29,258 nucleotides of DNA from Actinomycetes bacterium (lineage in GTDB: Bacteria > Actinomycetota > Coriobacteriia > Coriobacteriales > Eggerthellaceae): assembly GCA_023429565.1 (NCBI GenBank), contig JAEZDJ010000032.1:1-29258 (forward strand), given 5' to 3'. Position 1 is the stretch's first letter, and the number at the start of each line of letters is the position of its first letter. The position numbers and the translations under genes were made by a program. Below, in pieces: positions 7,638-14,884 of the stretch. The notes beneath the pieces are model-generated. The model was not told where the DNA came from, ran no database searches, and worked only from the letters and a program-made list of their open reading frames with translations.

Positions 7638-8363
7638 TCACGCCGAAATGACCAGGGGAAGAGGCCGGTCGTGCTCCTCGACAGGAACCTCCGCAACACG
7701 TTGCTCGCTGAAGGCCGCTCCCACGACCGAAGCGTCGGGACGCAGGCGGGGCAGCATGCGATCATAGTTGCCGCCACCGTATCCAAGGCGGTTGCCTGCT
7801 GCGTCGAACGCCACCAGTGGCACGATGACGAAGTCAAGTGATTCCGGGAGGACGCGCTCGAAGCCTCCTTCCTCCAACTCCCTGACGGCGTAGGAATGGG
7901 TTGGGGTCTTCAGAAAGGTTGCGCGTGCCTTGTCGAAACGTTGTTGAGGCACGATCACGAACGCCATGGCGGCAGCCGCCTCCTCTCCTTTTATCATGCA
8001 GGGGAAGCAGACGTCCCAAGCGCGCTGATAGGCGGCTTCCACGAAGGGCATCACATCCACCTCGCTCCGGAGGGGAGCGTAGGCGGCTACGCGCATCGGC
8101 TGCCTTTGATTGGGGCCCTTTGCCAAGGTAGCCAAGAGCCTTGCTTCTTGGAGCAGAAGCCGCTGATATGCCTGTGGCTCGGCTCGGCCTTCGGTTGTCG
8201 CTCTTTTTCCTGCCTCTTCCATTTCATTCGCTTTCAGCCATGCTGATTCTGCCTGTTGTTCCAGCAGGCTGCAGATGATGGCGCTCTTTTCTTTTCGACG
8301 GCTGCCATCAAGCCCGTTGCGTCGGGCGAGCGCTTGCGTGCGAAGACGCGTCTTGGGATCCAT
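7638..8363 (-). CDS. fau: 5-formyltetrahydrofolate cyclo-ligase
   Basis: Converts 5-formyl-THF to 5,10-methenyl-THF using ATP, returning stored folate to one-carbon metabolism. The C-terminal part carries the family signature: VIVPLVAFDAAGNRLGYGGG followed by NYDRMLPRL, in which the Gly-rich loop and NYDR form the ATP/folate site. The N-terminal KTRLRTQALARRNGL also fits. At 241 residues it is longer than the usual 180-200; the extra length lies around residues 35-85, a charged segment without known role. ATG 8363 is chosen because homology starts there and a promoter -10 lies 6 nt upstream, which implies a leaderless transcript; the longer frame to 8477 has no support. Confidence 0.93.
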   Translation of the reverse strand: MDPKTRLRTQALARRNGLDGSRRKEKSAIICSLLEQQAESAWLKANEMEEAGKRATTEGRAEPQAYQRLLLQEARLLATLAKGPNQRQPMRVAAYAPLRSEVDVMPFVEAAYQRAWDVCFPCMIKGEEAAAAMAFVIVPQQRFDKARATFLKTPTHSYAVRELEEGGFERVLPESLDFVIVPLVAFDAAGNRLGYGGGNYDRMLPRLRPDASVVGAAFSEQRVAEVPVEEHDRPLPLVISA

Positions 8364-8369
8364 GGCGAC

Positions 8370-8378
8370 AGTATAGCA
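8370..8378 (-). promoter_or_regulatory. Extended -10 promoter, leaderless start of the cyclo-ligase
   Basis: On the minus strand TGCTATACT (TATACT at 8370-8375) is followed by six bases and then the ATG at 8363. Initiation about 7 nt after a -10 would fall on the A of the ATG. No Shine-Dalgarno sequence is present, which is consistent with a leaderless mRNA. Confidence 0.6.
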
Positions 8379-8629
8379 TCGGAGCATGGCGGGCGTTGAC
8401 CCCGTGGCGTGGCAGGCGAACGAAAAGTCGGCCTGCTTCCCGGGAGCTTTCCTCTGCGTTGAAACGGCCGCATCCAAATCGAGACAGGATCGTGTCCGCC
8501 CGAGGCGGCGTTGCTCCCTGACATCCTTAACGATACCTGCTGATTGACGAATGGGGTGTGTTTGTCCGTGCAGATTGCATATACGTAACCGTTTTCATTC
8601 GATTTGACCAGCAATCATTTTTTGTAGCT

Positions 8630-8638
8630 TGCTATAAT
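8630..8638 (+). promoter_or_regulatory. Extended -10 promoter upstream of the Rrf2 gene
   Basis: TGCTATAAT is a near-perfect extended -10 (TATAAT 8633-8638). TTGACC at 8604-8609 resembles a -35 but lies 23 bp away, too far for normal use. Initiation near 8645 gives a leader of about 180 nt, in which the two dyad sequences lie. Confidence 0.6.
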
Positions 8639-8824
8639 CATTTGTCATTAGGTACACTTCACTTCGCCCCAAAACGTTTTACGCGCCGGCTTGGATCAGG
8701 GAAAGATGTGTCGGCCGAGCTTTTCTGCTGCGATTGGGGCGCAAGATGAATCGACATATATGAACATGTCGTTTATCGGATCGGCTTTCCCTGCTCCGAT
8801 ACGGCGAGGAGTTAGGAGATCGAC

Positions 8825-9304
8825 GTGCTGCAACTCAAGGCTTCTACCGATTATGGTTTGCGCGCTCTACTGTACTTGGCAGCAAAAGATGCAACCTGCT
8901 CTTCAAAAGACATCGCACAGGACATGTCCATTCCGCGGGACTATCTCATACAGCTTGCACAGCTGCTGCGCAACGCCGGCCTCATCGAAGCCCGTCCGGG
9001 CAAGCATGGCGGCTATCATCTGGCCAAGGATCCGTCCGACATCAGCGTGCTCCAAGTGATGAACGCTCTTGACGAGGGAATGCGACAGCCCACGAAGAAG
9101 AAGCGCGGGACGAGCAAGGGTGGCGCCATGGCCAAGGGCATCGATCAAGCATATGAGTTGGTCGGAGACAGCATGGATGCGTACCTCAGCAGCTTGACCG
9201 TCAAGGTCCTGCTGGACAGTGCCGGTGCTGACGACGCCGCGAAGAAGAAGTTTCTGGCTGATCGCCTGGCGGAGGAAAGCCGCCGGCTGTCAAAGGGGAA
9301 GTGA
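8825..9304 (+). CDS. Rrf2-family transcriptional regulator
   Basis: A 159-residue winged-helix DNA-binding protein. The N-terminus LQLKASTDYGLRALLYLAAKD and the following SSKDIAQDMSIPRDYLIQLA and LIEARPGKHGGYHLAKDPSDISVLQV are classic Rrf2 features (recognition helix and wing, residues about 1-75). IscR and NsrR bind an Fe-S cluster through three cysteines in the region around residues 90-110; here that region is Lys/Gly-rich and has no cysteine. It is therefore probably not a cluster sensor, more like CymR-type members. GTG 8825 is preceded by AGGAG with a 6-nt spacer. The C-terminal part is lysine-rich. Target genes are unknown; autoregulation is plausible. Confidence 0.92.
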   Translation: MLQLKASTDYGLRALLYLAAKDATCSSKDIAQDMSIPRDYLIQLAQLLRNAGLIEARPGKHGGYHLAKDPSDISVLQVMNALDEGMRQPTKKKRGTSKGGAMAKGIDQAYELVGDSMDAYLSSLTVKVLLDSAGADDAAKKKFLADRLAEESRRLSKGK

Positions 9305-9324
9305 CCCCAAGGGCAGCCGACGAA

Positions 9325-10773
9325 CTAAGCCATGCCGGCTAACTGCATGATCAGGAGCGTCGCCGTTAGGACGGTGACGATGCCGACGGTCACCCAGATG
9401 AGCACGTGGGGGATCATTCTCGTGCGGTAGGTTCCCATGACGCGGGCGTCGGCCGATATGATGGCCATGAACACGAGCAACACCGGAAGAATGAGTCCAT
9501 TCACGAACTGAGCTGTCAGCATGACGCCCATGAGGTCGATCTCAGGGATGAGCACGATGGCGGCTGAGAATGCGATCACGAAGGTGAAGATGCTTTTGAA
9601 CAGAGGGGCCTCTCTCCATTTGAACGAGACTCCGGCCTCCCAGCCAAACGCTTCGCAGATGACAAACGACGTGGTGAGCGGTAGGACGCAGGCGGCAAGA
9701 AACGACGCGGCAATGAGGCCGATGGCAAAAAGCGCCTCAGCATAGTGTCCGGCGAACGGCGCCAGGGCACGGGCCGCGTCGGCTGCCGAATCGATTTCAA
9801 TTCCCTGCGGATGCAGCACGGCGCCCGTCGTCACGATGATGAACCATGCCACAAGGCACGCGGTGATCGTCCCCGACACCACATCGACTTTCTGAGAGAA
9901 GAAGTCCTTGACCCCGACGCCCTTCTCGACCACATTGCTTTGCGCGAAGAACATCATCCAGGGCGCGATGGTGGTGCCTATCATTGCAATGACGAGCGAG
10001 ATGAAGCTCGTGTCGCCCACCACGTGCGGCACTACCGTGCTGGCAAGCGCATCCGCCCAATTGGGCGACGACATGAATGCCGCGACGATGTACGTCACGA
10101 ACACCAGCGAAAGGATGAGGAACGCCTTTTCGACGCGCTTGTAGCTTCCTCCCACCACGAGCAGCCATACTGCGACGGCCGCCACGGGGACGGCAAGGTA
10201 TTTCGAGACTCCAAACATCTCCATGCCGCTGGCTATGCCAGCGAATTCTGAAAATGTGGTGGCCACGTTGCCGATGAGCAACGCAAGCATGGCAAGAGCG
10301 GTCAGGCGAATGCCGAAGCGCTCCCGGATGAGCGCGGCGAATCCCTTGCCCGTGACCGCACCCATGCGCGCCGCGGTCATTTCCACCACGATGAGCAGGA
10401 CGCACATGAGGGGAATGACCCACAGCGTCGCGTATCCGAACTTCGCGCCCGCGGTTGAGTAGGTGGAGATGCCGCCGGCATCGTTTCCTGCCATGGCGGT
10501 GACGATGCCTGGTCCCAATGCGGCAAGCAGGAGCAGTATCTTGCGCTGTTTCCGTCCTCCCTTGGGCTGCTGCAGCGCTGTCGCGTCTTGCCCGAAACCT
10601 GCTTGCGCGTTGGGGCTTGTGCCGCCCTTGGCTTCAGCGAGGGTCCCCGGCACGTTTTCACTCCCGTGAGCATTCGCGTGGTTCGAGCGGACTGTCGTGT
10701 CAGAATGCTTTTCAGAGGTTATCCGGCCCGTTTTGAACGTTCTTCCCGTTCCCTGGCTGCAATCTTTTTTCAT
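9325..10773 (-). CDS. NRAMP-related magnesium transporter (NRMT type)
   Basis: A 482-residue membrane protein of the SLC11/NRAMP fold with about 11 hydrophobic segments. Ordinary NRAMPs bind Mn2+/Fe2+ with DPGN in TM1 and a methionine in TM6 (MPH). Here the TM1 motif is GPGIVTAMAGNDAGG, so DPGN is replaced by DAGG (Asp98, Ala99, Gly100, Gly101), and the TM6 motif is IAPW, so the Met is Ala270 and the His is Trp272. These are the substitutions of NRAMP-related Mg2+ transporters, the group characterised from Eggerthella lenta. Import of Mg2+ (possibly Mn2+) is inferred. Residues 1-77 form a hydrophilic, probably disordered extension. GGAGG with a 7-nt spacer precedes ATG 10773, only 4 nt after the stop of the MgtE-like gene, so the two are one operon. 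Confidence 0.88.
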   Translation of the reverse strand: MKKDCSQGTGRTFKTGRITSEKHSDTTVRSNHANAHGSENVPGTLAEAKGGTSPNAQAGFGQDATALQQPKGGRKQRKILLLLAALGPGIVTAMAGNDAGGISTYSTAGAKFGYATLWVIPLMCVLLIVVEMTAARMGAVTGKGFAALIRERFGIRLTALAMLALLIGNVATTFSEFAGIASGMEMFGVSKYLAVPVAAVAVWLLVVGGSYKRVEKAFLILSLVFVTYIVAAFMSSPNWADALASTVVPHVVGDTSFISLVIAMIGTTIAPWMMFFAQSNVVEKGVGVKDFFSQKVDVVSGTITACLVAWFIIVTTGAVLHPQGIEIDSAADAARALAPFAGHYAEALFAIGLIAASFLAACVLPLTTSFVICEAFGWEAGVSFKWREAPLFKSIFTFVIAFSAAIVLIPEIDLMGVMLTAQFVNGLILPVLLVFMAIISADARVMGTYRTRMIPHVLIWVTVGIVTVLTATLLIMQLAGMA

Positions 10774-10777
10774 CAGC

Positions 10778-12130
10778 CTACCTCCAGGCGTATCCGACAA
10801 TCTGGAGGAGCACCAGCGTGTAGAGAGCCAGGAACAGAAGGGCGGACAGCGTGATGCCAACTGCCTTGAGCACCGTGGTCTTCGTCTTGTCGCCGCTGAC
10901 GTCTTCCTCGATGGCATCCCATGCGTCGTCGACGGTGACAATGCCCATCATTGCGCCGTGTTCGTCGACGACCGGCATGGCGGGCAACTCGTACTTGAAG
11001 ATGTCGGCCGCGACTCCCTCTTCGGTTTCGTCGGGAGAAACGGAGATGACGTCGTCGTACATGATGTCGCCGACGCGCTTCGCGTCGTCGGTGAGCACGA
11101 GCGTGCGCAGCGAAAGCAGGCCCACGAGCTTGTCGTAGCCGTCAACGACGTACACGTAATGCACGGTGGGGTGGTCTTCGTCGAGCTCGCGGAGCACCTC
11201 GATGGTTTCGCCCACGGTGGCCGTGTCGGGCACGGCCACGAACTGCGTCGTCATCATGCCTCCGGCCGTGCCGTCCTTGTAGCCGAGCAGACGTCGAATC
11301 TCGGCGGCGTCCTCAACGCCCATGAGCCGCAGGAGCGTCTCGGCCTTTTCGTAGGACAGGTCCCGCACGATGTCTGCCGCATCGTCGGGATCCATGTCTC
11401 CCAGCAATCCGGCTGCGCGCGCGTCATCCAGATCCTCGATGAAATCCGCCTGATATTCGTCTTCCATCTCTGAAATTGCGTCGGTCGCCTGTGCATCGTC
11501 GAGATGCTGGAACACATTTGCCCGCTGCTGAGGATCGAGCTGTTCAAGAATGTCGGCCACGTCGGCGGGATGGAGCTCGTCAAGACGCTTGTGGGTGACG
11601 GACAGCTGCACTTCTGAGAGGTCACGGTCGAGCAGGTCCATGTAGTTCCAAGCAATAATCTGTTCGCCGACCTTTTTCCCCAGCGCCTTGGACACGGCGA
11701 CGACGGCTCGTTCAAGCCAAGGGGCAAGCCCGCGCAGTATGCCGCGGATGCCGACTTCCGCACCGAGGAGACGCAGCTGCGTGCCTGAGACGGAAAGCTT
11801 GAGGTCGTTGACCCTCACGACCTTCATACCCTGCGTGTCGACGATCTGTCGATTCATCAGGTCTCGCGCAAGCAGGACCTCGTCGGGCTGAAGATAGCTG
11901 AACCGGATGTCGTGGCTTTCGACCTGCAGCACGATGCCGTCTTCGTCGAACGCCTTGACGTACTTGCGCCATGAGATCATGAACGGGACCTTGCCGGGTC
12001 CCTGAAAGGCTAGGCTGGTGATGCGAGGGAACACCTCGCCCGTTGATATGGCGAGATCAGAAACCGTTCCAATTTTTTCGCCCGTCGCATCGACGACAGG
12101 CTTTCCCAGCATTTGTGAAAGATAAAGCAT
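10778..12130 (-). CDS. MgtE-like Mg2+-sensor protein (PRC, MgtE-N, CBS) without the MgtE pore
   Basis: A 450-residue protein with, in order, a PRC-barrel domain (about 1-75), a second PRC-like segment (about 84-130), an acidic MgtE_N superhelical domain (about 170-290, with LHPADVADILEQLDPQQRA and DDAADIVRDLS), a CBS pair (about 290-410) and a single C-terminal transmembrane helix (about 425-447). In true MgtE channels the N and CBS domains bind Mg2+ and lock a five-helix pore through a plug helix; here the pore is missing and one helix remains. Its gene lies directly upstream of the NRAMP-related transporter. A role as the Mg2+-sensing partner that gates that transporter is an inference. ATG 12130 follows AGGGA with a 5-nt spacer. 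Confidence 0.88.
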   Translation of the reverse strand: MLYLSQMLGKPVVDATGEKIGTVSDLAISTGEVFPRITSLAFQGPGKVPFMISWRKYVKAFDEDGIVLQVESHDIRFSYLQPDEVLLARDLMNRQIVDTQGMKVVRVNDLKLSVSGTQLRLLGAEVGIRGILRGLAPWLERAVVAVSKALGKKVGEQIIAWNYMDLLDRDLSEVQLSVTHKRLDELHPADVADILEQLDPQQRANVFQHLDDAQATDAISEMEDEYQADFIEDLDDARAAGLLGDMDPDDAADIVRDLSYEKAETLLRLMGVEDAAEIRRLLGYKDGTAGGMMTTQFVAVPDTATVGETIEVLRELDEDHPTVHYVYVVDGYDKLVGLLSLRTLVLTDDAKRVGDIMYDDVISVSPDETEEGVAADIFKYELPAMPVVDEHGAMMGIVTVDDAWDAIEEDVSGDKTKTTVLKAVGITLSALLFLALYTLVLLQIVGYAWR

Positions 12131-12168
12131 GCTATTCCCTTACTGTCATGCATCGGCATGGCACAGCA

Positions 12169-12177
12169 AGATTAGCA
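12169..12177 (-). promoter_or_regulatory. Extended -10 promoter for the MgtE-like/transporter operon
   Basis: TGCTAATCT on the minus strand (TAATCT at 12169-12174) lies about 38 nt before the ATG at 12130. There is no good -35. A palindrome (12178-12191) abuts its upstream side. Confidence 0.5.
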
Positions 12178-12191
12178 CGCAGACGTCTGCG
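12178..12191. promoter_or_regulatory. 14-bp palindrome at the promoter, candidate operator
   Basis: CGCAGACGTCTGCG is a perfect 14-bp palindrome that sits between the -10 and where the -35 would be. A regulator bound here would block polymerase. The identity of any regulator is unknown. Confidence 0.4.
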
Positions 12192-12243
12192 CAGAGGCGC
12201 AGCAGGTGTAAAATCTGTGACAAGCCGATGGTGCTTCGCAGCC

Positions 12244-12279
12244 ATCCTTCGACTGCCAACAGAAGGGAAGTCGAAGGAT
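12244..12279. repeat. 11-bp perfect inverted repeat with 14-nt loop
   Basis: ATCCTTCGACT at 12244-12254 pairs with AGTCGAAGGAT at 12269-12279. It lies between the tRNA terminator and the MgtE-like operon promoter. There is no T-tract on either strand, so it is not a classic terminator. Function unknown. Confidence 0.55.
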
Positions 12280-12337
12280 TTACATACTGTGAGGCTTCGA
12301 TTTTCGAACCTTCAAGTACGTTCCTTTCTTCCAAGAA

Positions 12338-12373
12338 ATAAAAAACCGCACGTGCTGCTGCCAGTCGTTGCGG
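12338..12373 (-). terminator. Terminator after tRNA-Arg
   Basis: On the minus strand a CCGCA/TGCGG stem with a partly paired interior is followed by six T residues (12340-12345 on the complement). It begins about 16 nt beyond the tRNA 3' end. Confidence 0.6.
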
Positions 12374-12388
12374 ATCGAGTGCTGTAAG

Positions 12389-12465
12389 TGGTGCGCCGTG
12401 AGGGATTCGAACCCCCGACGTACTGATTCGTAGTCAGTCCCTCTATCCAGCTGAGGTAACGGCGC
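12389..12465 (-). tRNA. tRNA-Arg (anticodon ACG)
   Basis: A 77-nt tRNA including encoded CCA. The acceptor stem GCGCCGT pairs with ACGGCGC, the anticodon stem-loop carries ACG in the loop CTACGAA, and the T-arm has GGTTCGAATCC. The A of ACG would be edited to inosine, reading CGU/CGC/CGA. The 3' CCA is encoded in the DNA. Confidence 0.97.
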
Positions 12466-12485
12466 ACGTCGAAACAGCAAAGGCT

Positions 12486-12514
12486 ATTATGGCGGTATTG
12501 GGTGATGCTGTCAA
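12486..12514 (-). promoter_or_regulatory. Promoter of tRNA-Arg
   Basis: On the minus strand TTGACA (12509-12514), a 17-bp spacer and CATAAT (12486-12491) form a near-consensus housekeeping promoter. Initiation would fall about 14 nt before the tRNA. Confidence 0.8.
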
Positions 12515-12941
12515 CGGCAACTTTTCATAAGTTGAGAAAATGTCGACGCCATTGGCCCTGAGTTGATGTCGCCGCCATCGGACCTGGTGCTTTGACGGTC
12601 GGACACGGCCATCGCGGTGACCGCGTAAGCAATGTTGAGGTTGGCTTGCTGTGTTGGGCTTCCGTGTCGCTTGGGGAGTTCTGGCGGCGGTGTTTCGTTC
12701 ATCGTTAGGTTCTGAATTGGGGTTGCGGTGCCGTTTTTTGGTGTCCATTGTCCCGCAGGACCATCGTCCAAAAATCTTTCGCCTGAAACCCTCGTTGCCA
12801 CCAGCAGCGGAGCTCTATGCTGCTAAAATGTCACTGTTTTTGAATGGAAACAATGGGGGGCGTTCTTCCGGTTGCGCGGACGACCGCCCTTTGCATTCCC
12901 CAAAACGGCACATCATCGAAAAAACGGCTGTGGGAGCTCAC
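12515..12941. other. Gene-free leader upstream of the NRPS operon
   Basis: About 430 bp between the tRNA promoter and the first gene of the NRPS operon. The open frames here, on both strands, lack ribosome-binding sites and known domains. It contains the extended -10 at 12821-12829 and a small hairpin at 12518-12534. Confidence 0.5.
12821..12829 (+). promoter_or_regulatory. Extended -10 promoter of the NRPS operon
   Basis: TGCTAAAAT (TAAAAT 12824-12829) matches the extended -10 seen at other genes in this window. Initiation near 12836 would leave a leader of about 105 nt before the GTG at 12942. The nearest TTGCCA (12795-12800) is 23 bp away, so no proper -35 is assigned. Confidence 0.45.
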
Positions 12942-14651
12942 GTGAAACGATACCCTCTGAACGATATCGAACTGCTTTCCGACATGCGTTGCCTTCTTGA
13001 GCGAAGCGCTCGAATGTTCTCAGACAAAACCGCCTTTGCGGAGCTGTCGCGTTCGGGCGAGGCGAGCGAAGTAAGCTACGCGTGCTTTCTCGATGACGTG
13101 CGCACGTTGGGCACGGCCTTGCTCGCGCGCGGCTATGCCGGCAAGAGAATCGCGCTGATCGGAGAGAACTCCTACGCTTGGGCTCTCGCATATTTTGCCG
13201 TCATCAACAGCGGCATAACCGTGGTCCCTTTCGACAAGGAACTTTCCTGCGACGAAATCGTCGACCAGATGACGCGATCGCAGGTGGACGCCCTCTGCCA
13301 TACGGCCGCCTATGCCCAGGAGGCCCTTGCCGTGGTTGAGGAGCTGGAGGCCAGGACGGGGCGTCGTACCGATCTCCTCGATGCCGGCTCTCTGACGGCG
13401 GGCGCCCTTGCGCCCGGACTCCTGTCTCTTGGGCGCGAGGAGCTTGCGCGCGGAACTGACCGGTATGCCGCGGTTGAGCTTGATCCGGGGGCGGTCTGTT
13501 CCATTCTGTTCACCTCAGGCACCACCGGTACAAGCAAAGGCGTGCTGCTGAGCCACAAGAACTTCACGGCAAACATCAAGGGAGCCTGTGAACTTGTGCT
13601 GTTTCGTCCTGAGGACACGCTGGTGTCGGTCCTCCCCATCCACCATGCCTACGAGGACATGGCTGGCATCTTCTGCCCCCTCTATTATGGTTGCACCATC
13701 GGGCTCTGCCCGAGTCCCAAGGCGTTGCCGAAATGCCTCAATGCGTTTCAGCCCACGATCCTTTGTCTCGTTCCCCTGTACGTCGAGACATTCCACAGCA
13801 AGATCATGCGGGCGGTGAAGGAGGGGAAACGCGAGCGCCCGTTTGCCTTCGCCTGCGCCGTGAGCTCGCTGATGCGCCGGATGGGCGTAGACGTTTCTGA
13901 CCGGTTGCTTGCCGAGCCGCGTGCGGCGTTCGGGGGGCGTCTGAAGCTGATCGTCTGCGGCGGGGCTTCGCTCGATGCATCCTATGCGCCGTTCTATCGC
14001 GCCCTCGGCATCAATCTCATCAAGGGCTATGGCGTTTCGGAGTGTTCCCCCATCGTCTCGGTCAATCGCAACGAGGATTACAAGGACGATTCCATCGGTC
14101 CCGTCGTGTCGTGCGCCGAAGTGCGCTTTGACGACGCGGGCCAGATATGGGTCAGGGGGGATCTCGTCATGGCGGGCTACCTCGACGAGGCAGACGGAGG
14201 GCTGGTCGACGGCTGGTTTGCCACGGGAGACCTCGGCTACCTCGACGACGACGGCTTTCTCTACATCACGGGCCGCTGCAAGGACGTCATCGTGCTGAGC
14301 AACGGGAAAAACGTCATGCCGCAGGAAATCGAAGGTGCGCTCACAACCTGCGAATCCATTGCGGAGGCGGTGGTCATCGCGGGCCCTGAGGGGGGCAATG
14401 GCCCCGATCATCTTGTCGCGCATCTGGTCCCGGACTATATCGCTCTCGATGCGAATGCCGACGATCCGGGCGGAACCGAGGCTGTTGCAGAGCGCATTCG
14501 GGCTGACATAAAACGCATCAACCGTGATCTCGTGTACCACAAGCGCATCGCGTCTTTTGCGCTTCACTCGGAGCCGTTTGAAAAGACGACGACGCGCAAG
14601 ATCAAGCGGTTTTTGTTGAAGGGAGACATGGAGGGAATGCGGTATGTTTGA
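12942..14651 (+). CDS. AMP-forming acyl ligase of the NRPS operon
   Basis: A 569-residue adenylate-forming ligase, predicted to activate a fatty (or other carboxylic) acid and pass it to the neighbouring carrier protein or to CoA. Motifs: FTSGTTGTSKGVLLSH near 188-203 (ATP loop), GYGVSECSP near 365-373, WFATGDLGYLDDDGFLYITGR near 426-446, and the C-terminal catalytic lysine segment TTTRKIKRF near 548-556. It resembles long-chain acyl-CoA synthetases more than NRPS A domains. GTG 12942 is chosen because GGGAG lies 5 nt upstream and homology starts there; the in-frame ATG 12828 lies on the promoter and is rejected. It overlaps the carrier-protein gene by 8 nt. The acid used cannot be read from sequence. 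Confidence 0.88.
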   Translation: MKRYPLNDIELLSDMRCLLERSARMFSDKTAFAELSRSGEASEVSYACFLDDVRTLGTALLARGYAGKRIALIGENSYAWALAYFAVINSGITVVPFDKELSCDEIVDQMTRSQVDALCHTAAYAQEALAVVEELEARTGRRTDLLDAGSLTAGALAPGLLSLGREELARGTDRYAAVELDPGAVCSILFTSGTTGTSKGVLLSHKNFTANIKGACELVLFRPEDTLVSVLPIHHAYEDMAGIFCPLYYGCTIGLCPSPKALPKCLNAFQPTILCLVPLYVETFHSKIMRAVKEGKRERPFAFACAVSSLMRRMGVDVSDRLLAEPRAAFGGRLKLIVCGGASLDASYAPFYRALGINLIKGYGVSECSPIVSVNRNEDYKDDSIGPVVSCAEVRFDDAGQIWVRGDLVMAGYLDEADGGLVDGWFATGDLGYLDDDGFLYITGRCKDVIVLSNGKNVMPQEIEGALTTCESIAEAVVIAGPEGGNGPDHLVAHLVPDYIALDANADDPGGTEAVAERIRADIKRINRDLVYHKRIASFALHSEPFEKTTTRKIKRFLLKGDMEGMRYV

Positions 14652-14871
14652 TCGTGTCAAGGCGATAATCGAGGACTATCTCAAGCGGGATGATCTAGGC
14701 ATAACTCCGGAAACGGACATGCTGGGCGACCTGGGAATCAACTCCCTTGAGCTTGTGGAGCTTGTCTGTGCCTTCGAAATGGAGTTTGACATGGATATTC
14801 CCGAAAAGGATATCCGGCGCTTCCTGACGGTTGATGACATCGTGAGCTACCTGGAAGCTGCTGAAGCATGA
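14644..14871 (+). CDS. Stand-alone acyl carrier protein
   Basis: A 75-residue acidic carrier protein. DLGINSLELVEL around residues 29-40 carries the serine that receives the 4'-phosphopantetheine arm, and the four-helix pattern fits ACP. It overlaps the ligase stop by 8 nt (translational coupling) and is followed 13 nt later by the phosphopantetheinyl transferase. The simplest reading is that the ligase loads an acyl group here and the NRPS starter C domain takes it. It could instead be used by fatty-acid synthesis, but the location argues against that. Confidence 0.92.
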   Translation: MFDRVKAIIEDYLKRDDLGITPETDMLGDLGINSLELVELVCAFEMEFDMDIPEKDIRRFLTVDDIVSYLEAAEA

Positions 14872-14884
14872 AATTCCCCCTTCC

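Larger units (their letters stand above)
8364..8824. other. Divergent intergenic region, cyclo-ligase / Rrf2
   Basis: About 460 bp. It holds the cyclo-ligase promoter (8370-8378), an Rrf2-side promoter (8630-8638), the 10-bp palindrome AAAACGTTTT (8671-8680) and an inverted repeat CGACAT/ATGTCG (8752-8757 and 8766-8771). No convincing gene is seen; the short open frames are not protein-like. Confidence 0.5.

Noticed and set aside
9325..10773. Annotation as an ordinary Mn2+/Fe2+ NRAMP (MntH)
   Set aside because: DPGN and the TM6 methionine are replaced, which does not fit Mn2+/Fe2+ selectivity.
10778..12130. Annotation as a complete MgtE channel
   Set aside because: Only one C-terminal membrane helix is present; the five-helix pore is missing.
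12443..12801. Minus-strand open frames between tRNA-Arg and the NRPS operon
   Set aside because: They run over the tRNA or its promoter, lack ribosome-binding sites and show no known domain.
12937..12952. Half parS-like sequence at the ligase start (TCACGTGAAAC)
   Set aside because: Only 11 of 16 positions match and one arm is absent; the match is explained by the start codon region.
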